Below are positions 14,052 to 17,115 of a stretch of DNA of 17,115 nt, piece by piece. The notes beneath the pieces were generated by a model. The model saw nothing but the letters and a program-made list of their open reading frames with translations. It was not told the DNA's origin and did no database searches. Source of the DNA: DATKSS01 sp035468355 (GTDB lineage Bacteria; Chloroflexota; Dormibacteria; Dormibacterales; Dormibacteraceae). The number at the start of each line of letters is the position of its first letter. Position 1 is the first letter of the stretch. The DNA lies in NCBI GenBank assembly GCA_035468355.1, contig DATITA010000047.1, forward strand, positions 1 to 17,115, read 5' to 3'. Both the position numbers and the translations under genes were made by a program.

Positions 14052-15071
14052 CTAGGGCGGGCCGCCTTTGTACGGGTAGTTTCCGTCCGCGTACGGTGGG
14101 AAGAGAGGAACGTATTTGCCGGGGAGGTCGGTCTCGGTGCCGTCCGCGTGGACGATGATGATCGGCTTGGAGTAATCCTGGGTGAGGCTGGACTCTTGCT
14201 CCTGCGAAGCGATCGCAATGGCGACGTCACCGGTTCCGGGCTCGACTTGCACCGGCTCAGGCCAGCCGCTGCCGGCCGATCTCCACACCTCTCGGTTGGT
14301 CCGCCAGTCGACCAGGCTCATCGGAGCGGCCGTGCTCAACGGGCCTTCGACCACGAAGCGGTCGTCGCCCGAAAAGGCATAGACCGCGGCATGAGGAAGC
14401 GTGGCGACGATGGCGCCGTCCGGGATGCTGCGGATTTGCGTCGATGCCGTTCCGATCTCGGCGATGAGCTTGCCGTCGCTGGACGGGACCACACCGGTGA
14501 TCCCACCGGCCGGGTATGACCAGTGGGCGAGCTTGGCCCCATCCGACAACCGAAGCACCCAGGTGTCGGACGGCGCCATCACCGCAGTGCGCACCGCGAT
14601 GGCCAGGTTGGCCTGGAAGTTGCACTCGACGGTGTCGATGCCGGTCTGGCCGAGGTTGCCTTCGTTGCCGATGACCGCGATGCGCCTGGGCTCTGCGGCC
14701 CCCAGCACCGTGTAAAGGACGTCGTCATAGGTTTGCTGGTCCTCGAGCACGTAGCAGTGCGTCTCGACCACGAGCTGGTGCGCGAGCGGGACGGTGAGCT
14801 GGATCGTCCCCCGCGGCCTACCCTGCCAGTCGAAACCGGTGATCCACAGCGGGTTGGCGGGGTCGCCGCCGTAGATCAGCGGCACCCCCGCGGGCGGCGT
14901 TCCAGAGTCATGCGGCGGAGCCGGCGCCGGGGAGGCGCTCGCGGCCGGCAGAGCGCTCGGTGAGGTGACTGCGGCCACAGGCTGCGGACGAGGCACTCGC
15001 GGGCTGAGCACGAGAGTGCCTGCCGCCGCCGCCAGCACTATGGCGACCCCGATCGCAATCCCGCGAGCCAT
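14052..15071 (-). CDS. membrane-anchored beta-propeller-like (WD40-like) protein, function unknown
   Basis: A 339-residue protein with one N-terminal membrane segment or uncleaved signal anchor (about residues 5-23), a Pro/Ala/Ser-rich linker (24-62) and a beta-rich extracytoplasmic domain. From about residue 160 it shows repeats of the WD40/YVTN-like kind: PSSDGKLIAEIG, FSGDDRFVVEG and MSLVDWRTNREVWRS have the strand-turn rhythm of propeller blades. Cys106 and Cys150 are the only cysteines and could pair outside the cell. No catalytic motif is recognised. ATG 15071 is 36 bases after the stop of the amidohydrolase gene on the same strand, with no visible ribosome site. Its stop faces the livF stop 3 bp away. 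It may share a transcript with the amidohydrolase, but a functional link is unproven. Confidence 0.7.
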   Translation of the reverse strand: MARGIAIGVAIVLAAAAGTLVLSPRVPRPQPVAAVTSPSALPAASASPAPAPPHDSGTPPAGVPLIYGGDPANPLWITGFDWQGRPRGTIQLTVPLAHQLVVETHCYVLEDQQTYDDVLYTVLGAAEPRRIAVIGNEGNLGQTGIDTVECNFQANLAIAVRTAVMAPSDTWVLRLSDGAKLAHWSYPAGGITGVVPSSDGKLIAEIGTASTQIRSIPDGAIVATLPHAAVYAFSGDDRFVVEGPLSTAAPMSLVDWRTNREVWRSAGSGWPEPVQVEPGTGDVAIAIASQEQESSLTQDYSKPIIIVHADGTETDLPGKYVPLFPPYADGNYPYKGGPP

Positions 15072-15107
15072 GTCGATGCAACGTCAAGCGGACGCGCTGG
15101 GTTATGG

Positions 15108-16112
15108 CTAAACGACCCGGGCGGCTCCCGCGGGCAGCTTCAGCAGGCGCTGGGCATTGCGATACAGGATCTTGGCGCGGTCGTCCTCCGCCATCGCCAT
15201 GGTCTTGATGTTGCGCAGCTCGTCCAGCGGCCAGCGCTCCCCCTCGTCGGGGCCGAAGGGAAAGTCGGTGCCGAACAGGATGTGGTCGGCCCCAAAGAAA
15301 TCGATCGCCATGCGCACCGCATCCGGGGACCCGTTGCTGATGGCATCGTTGTAGAAGCGCCGGAAGTGGTCGAGCGGCGCGCCGGTCAGCCTGGGTCCGC
15401 TCTCGCCCAGGCCGAGCTTTGTGTACTCCTCGGCGCTGGTCTCGGCGAACGCGGCGAGGCGGGCGGCGAAGTAGGGGATCATCCCGCCCATGTGGTGGGT
15501 CACGATCTTGATGTCCGGGTAGCGCTCGAACACCCCTCCATAGACGAGCCTTGCCATCGCGAGCGACGTGTCGAAGGGCCAGGCCAGAGCCCGGTCCAGC
15601 ACGTCCTTCCTTATCCACGGGTAATAGCCGGCGTGCTGCGGGTGGATCCAGATGGGGAAGTCGAGGGCGGCGCAGCGCTCGTAAAGAGGCCACATCGATG
15701 CGTCGTCGAGGGGCTTGCCCTCGATGTTCGAGAAGATGAGCACGCCTTTCAGGCCGAGCTCGCCATGCACACGTTCCAGCTCGTCCATCATCACGTCGTC
15801 CACCACCGGCATCACCCCGATCCCTGCGAAGCGGTCCGGCCTGCGTGAGGCGAACTCCGCGATCGACTCGTTGGCCACGCGCGTCATACGGTGGATGTCG
15901 GGTCGCTGCATGCCGAGCCAGACCGGCGGGCGGGCCAGCACCAGGACCTGGAGGTCGAAACCGTGCTCGTCCATGTAAGCGAGGCGGCCGTCGTGCTCGA
16001 AGTTGTGCTTGCTCTGCGCCTTGAGGGCGGCGAGCTCGGCGCTGGGCTTGACCTCCGCCAGCGCATCGATCAGCCGCGTCGGGAACACGTGCGCGTAGGC
16101 GTCGATGACCAT
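15108..16112 (-). CDS. amidohydrolase family 2 (ACMSD-like) metal-dependent hydrolase/decarboxylase
   Basis: TIM-barrel protein of the Amidohydro_2 family, which includes ACMS decarboxylase and gamma-resorcylate decarboxylase, acting on aromatic or ring-cleavage products. The 334 residues show the first-strand motif as IDAYAH: the usual metal ligand pair HxH is Y6-A7-H8, so the first His is replaced by Tyr. The other expected ligands are present: His157 in WIHPQH, His207 in THHMGG, and Asp283 in FGTDFP. Start ATG 16112 puts this motif at the N-terminus as usual; the open frame reaching 16787 is antisense to the divergent gene. A TATTAT element ends 9 bases before the ATG, so the mRNA may be nearly leaderless. 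Whether it decarboxylates or hydrolyses cannot be told from sequence. Confidence 0.85.
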   Translation of the reverse strand: MVIDAYAHVFPTRLIDALAEVKPSAELAALKAQSKHNFEHDGRLAYMDEHGFDLQVLVLARPPVWLGMQRPDIHRMTRVANESIAEFASRRPDRFAGIGVMPVVDDVMMDELERVHGELGLKGVLIFSNIEGKPLDDASMWPLYERCAALDFPIWIHPQHAGYYPWIRKDVLDRALAWPFDTSLAMARLVYGGVFERYPDIKIVTHHMGGMIPYFAARLAAFAETSAEEYTKLGLGESGPRLTGAPLDHFRRFYNDAISNGSPDAVRMAIDFFGADHILFGTDFPFGPDEGERWPLDELRNIKTMAMAEDDRAKILYRNAQRLLKLPAGAARVV

Positions 16113-16120
16113 GCCCGTCC

Positions 16121-16127
16121 GATAATA
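16121..16127. promoter_or_regulatory. possible shared, bidirectional -10 element
   Basis: The 27-bp gap between the divergent starts contains GATAATA. Read on plus it gives GATAAT (16121-16126, 5/6 to TATAAT); read on minus it gives TATTAT (16127-16122, 5/6). Expected starts would be near 16133 for the plus gene (leader about 7 bases) and near 16115 for the minus gene (leader about 3 bases). No convincing -35 is seen on either strand. Confidence 0.45.
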
Positions 16128-16139
16128 CCTGCGAGGGTA

Positions 16140-17115
16140 GTGACGAAAGCCGAAGGCTATATCGGCCGTTCCATGCGCCGGCGTGAAGACCCGCCCCTGG
16201 TCCAGGGCCGCGGCAGCTTCGCGGCGGACCACAACCCGCCAGGCACCGTCCACCTGGCCATCCGCCGCGGCGGCGTGCCCCGCGCGAATGGACTGAAGGT
16301 CGACGTGTCGGCCGCGTCGCGCATGCCCGGCGTCGTCGGCGCGTGGACCTTCGGACAGTTGGGCCTGGCGGACGACTACATGCCCGACCCCAACCCGAAG
16401 CAGGCGCTGCCGGTCCGGCGTCCTGTGCTCGCCAGGGAGGAGGTTCGCTTCGAAGGCGATGCGGTCGCCGTGGTGGCGGCCGAGACCGAGTACCAGGCCC
16501 AGGACGCCGCGGACGCGATCGAGGTCCAAATGGAGCAGTTCGCCCCCGAGGCCGCTCTCCTGCCCGCGCAGCATGTTCGCAAGTCCGGCGACTCCGCCGG
16601 CGAAGCGCCGGTCAGGGTGCGCGAGAAGCTGACCATGGCGCGGATCTGCGGCGGGGCGATGGAACCCAGGGCAGTGTTCGCCGAATGGAACGAAAGCGAG
16701 CAGACGCTCTTCATCAGGGCCAGCGTCGGTGGCGTCCACATCCTTCGAGACACGCTGTGCAGGTGCCTCGGCCTCGATCGTGCTCACGTGGTGGCCCTTT
16801 CACAGGACGTCGGTGGCAGCTTCGGCGCCAAGAACCACCCGTACCCCGAGTACGTGATGGCGGCCGCGGTCAGCCGGATCTTGAAGCGACCGGTCCGCTG
16901 GGTGGCCTCGCGTACCGAGGACGGCCACACCACCGGCCAGGCGCACTCGGCCGAGCTCGACTTTGAGATCGCGTCCGATTTGGACGGCCGCCTCGCCGGA
17001 CTTCATGGGCGGGTCGCGTGGACCGTTGGCGCGTACCTAGGCCGAGGCGCGTTCCAGGCGGACAGCATGGCGGCGCACGCCATGTCCGCCTACCGCATGC
17101 CGGCGGTCGAGGTGG
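16140..17115 (+). CDS. molybdopterin-binding large subunit, xanthine dehydrogenase/CoxL family, 5' part
   Basis: N-terminal 325 residues of a molybdenum hydroxylase large subunit; the gene runs off the window. GYIGRSMRRREDPPLVQGRGSF at the start corresponds to the family's VGxSVPRxEDxRLLTGxGxY. VRFEGDAVAVVAAETEYQAQDAA matches the small a/b domain, GGAMEPRAVFAEW the MEPRG motif, and DVGGSFGAK (residues 223-231) the cofactor-binding GGxFGxK motif followed by YPEYVMAAAVSRILKRPVRW. The segment before it reads ASVGGVHIL where the family has STQ-x-PH, so the conserved Gln is replaced by Gly197. Start is taken as GTG 16140; ATG 16173 would cut off the N-terminal motif. GAGGG lies only 2 bases before the GTG. 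FAD and iron-sulfur subunits are not seen upstream and could lie downstream. Substrate is unknown. Confidence 0.85.
   Translation, partial: MTKAEGYIGRSMRRREDPPLVQGRGSFAADHNPPGTVHLAIRRGGVPRANGLKVDVSAASRMPGVVGAWTFGQLGLADDYMPDPNPKQALPVRRPVLAREEVRFEGDAVAVVAAETEYQAQDAADAIEVQMEQFAPEAALLPAQHVRKSGDSAGEAPVRVREKLTMARICGGAMEPRAVFAEWNESEQTLFIRASVGGVHILRDTLCRCLGLDRAHVVALSQDVGGSFGAKNHPYPEYVMAAAVSRILKRPVRWVASRTEDGHTTGQAHSAELDFEIASDLDGRLAGLHGRVAWTVGAYLGRGAFQADSMAAHAMSAYRMPAVEV

Noticed and set aside
16113..16787. Extension of the amidohydrolase frame upstream of 16112
   Set aside because: It is antisense to the Mo-hydroxylase subunit, and the family's first-strand motif should be at the N-terminus.

Overview
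The window is gene-dense, high-GC bacterial DNA: about 15 protein genes, mostly with 4-bp overlaps or very short gaps, many GTG/TTG starts and few good Shine-Dalgarno sites. No rRNA, tRNA, IS element or CRISPR array is seen. Lipoprotein-type solute-binding proteins, a Tat signal, near-leaderless promoter geometry and a catabolic gene set of this kind suggest an uncultured soil bacterium of a Chloroflexota/Dormibacterota-like or actinobacterial type. That placement is inference, not proof. Layout: (1) 3-4800, plus strand, is a complete ABC importer operon of the hydrophobic/branched-chain amino acid (HAAT, Liv) class in the order binding protein, LivG, LivF, LivH, LivM. It ends with a 42-codon ORF coupled to livM by the same 4-bp overlap used inside the operon. 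(2) 4880-9143, minus strand, is a three-gene catabolic unit transcribed in the order CocE/NonD-type hydrolase, class III aminotransferase, PaaK-type acyl-CoA ligase. (3) 9144-9305 is a 162-bp divergent control region with a tandem ACGCGT/T-tract repeat and a strong ribosome binding site. (4) 9306-14048, plus strand, is a second complete Liv-type importer in a different order: binding protein, LivH, LivM, LivG, LivF. Its binding-protein/LivH junction carries a long potential RNA stem covering the livH start codon. (5) 14052-16112, minus strand, holds an ACMSD-like metal-dependent amidohydrolase followed by a membrane-anchored, beta-propeller-like protein. (6) 16140 to the window end, plus strand, is the 5' part of a molybdenum hydroxylase large subunit (xanthine dehydrogenase/CoxL family), separated from the divergent amidohydrolase by only 27 bp. 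A single ATAATA core in that gap can act as a -10 element on both strands. Working picture (inference): the two importers bring in amino-acid-like or aromatic/short acid compounds. The hydrolase would cleave an ester or amide, the aminotransferase would remove or move the amino group, and the PaaK-like ligase would activate the resulting acid as its CoA thioester. The amidohydrolase and Mo-hydroxylase suggest neighbouring capacity for ring or heterocycle breakdown. The actual substrates cannot be read from the sequence. The features most worth a second look are the shared promoter core at 16121-16127, the start-codon stem at 10609-10664, the 42-codon ORF at 4672-4800, and active-site substitutions in the amidohydrolase, the Mo-hydroxylase and the first LivG.
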